From NCBI GenBank assembly GCA_938046705.1, contig CALIWP010000301.1:1-5683 (forward strand): a stretch of 5,683 nt of DNA, in the 5' to 3' direction. Position numbers and translations under genes: made by a program. Every line of letters begins with the position of its first letter. Position 1 is the first letter of the stretch. The notes under the pieces were generated by a model, which worked only from the letters and a program-made list of their open reading frames with translations, made no database searches and was not told the origin of the DNA. Shown piece after piece: positions 5,441-5,683 of this stretch. This DNA is from an uncultured Campylobacter sp. GTDB lineage: Bacteria > Campylobacterota > Campylobacteria > Campylobacterales > Campylobacteraceae.

Positions 5441-5683
5441 CTAACTAGCGTTGTTTAAATCCCAATCTATCGGCGCTTTGCCGTGTTCGGCGAGATACAA
5501 ATTCGCCTTTGAAAAGTGCCTGCAACCAAAAAACGCGCCGCGCGCTAACGGACTTGGATGCGCTGCTGTTAGTACAAGGTGTTTGTTAGCGTTGATGAGA
5601 GGGATTTTGGCCTTAGCCGGGTTGCCCCATAGCATGAAAACAACGTTCTGGGCGCGATCGCTAAGCTTCCTGATCGCAGCATC
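5441..5683 (-). CDS. ung: Uracil-DNA glycosylase (family 1), C-terminal part, cut by window edge
   Basis: The C-terminal 80 residues of family 1 uracil-DNA glycosylase, which removes uracil from DNA at the first step of base-excision repair. The frame is open to the window edge and begins DAAIRKLSDRAQNVVFMLWGN; the ATG at 5635 is an internal methionine of the conserved VVFMLWG strand, not the start. Diagnostic motifs are VVFMLWGNPAKAK, the catalytic and DNA-intercalation loop HPSPLARG (the histidine equals E. coli His187 and the leucine equals Leu191), FFGCRHFSKAN and the terminal PIDW. The N-terminal two thirds, including the water-activating GQDPYH motif, lie outside the window and cannot be checked. 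The protein ends soon after PIDW, as is normal. The residues seen give no sign of decay. Confidence 0.96.
   Translation of the reverse strand, partial: DAAIRKLSDRAQNVVFMLWGNPAKAKIPLINANKHLVLTAAHPSPLARGAFFGCRHFSKANLYLAEHGKAPIDWDLNNAS

Overview
The window looks like chromosomal DNA from a Campylobacter of the more GC-rich, mostly oral, non-thermophilic group (C. rectus, showae, curvus, concisus, gracilis). The reasons are the very dense AAATTT / CAAATTTG oligomers, TATAAT-type -10 boxes with no obvious -35, short AAGGAG leaders, and the sequence character of the RarA, Ung and TonB-dependent receptor proteins. Genus is an inference from composition and protein style; species cannot be fixed.

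Layout from left to right. (1) 1-231 is AT-rich non-coding sequence. (2) 232-1416 (-) is rarA, an AAA+ ATPase of the replication-recombination interface. (3) 1417-1642 is a spacer holding the rarA promoter and a probable terminator of the next gene. (4) 1643-3796 (-) is a complete 717-residue TonB-dependent outer-membrane receptor of heme/hemoglobin type, with FRGP and NPDLKPE boxes and a histidine between them. (5) 3797-3952 is a divergent regulatory region with a probable Fur operator. (6) 3953-4225 (+) is a 90-residue exported two-cysteine protein with a clear Rho-independent terminator. (7) 4326-4844 (-) is a 172-residue FMN-binding split-barrel protein of the NimA-like pyridoxamine-phosphate-oxidase family. 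(8) 4924-5229 (+) is a second small exported two-cysteine protein that shares the CEEY motif with the first. (9) 5230-5440 is non-coding. (10) 5441-5683 (-) is the C-terminal 80 residues of uracil-DNA glycosylase (ung), cut by the window edge.

The two ends are housekeeping DNA-maintenance genes on the same strand. The roughly 3.5 kb between them is an envelope and iron-acquisition block: an apparently iron-controlled heme receptor, two small periplasmic proteins and a flavoprotein. Each gene in the block appears to have its own promoter, and the strands alternate, so this is not one operon. No mobile element, CRISPR array, tRNA or rRNA was seen. The least explained part is the pair of related small CEEY proteins flanking the flavoprotein gene; their layout (exported, helical, charged, one cysteine near each end) resembles HdeA-type periplasmic chaperones, but that is only an analogy.
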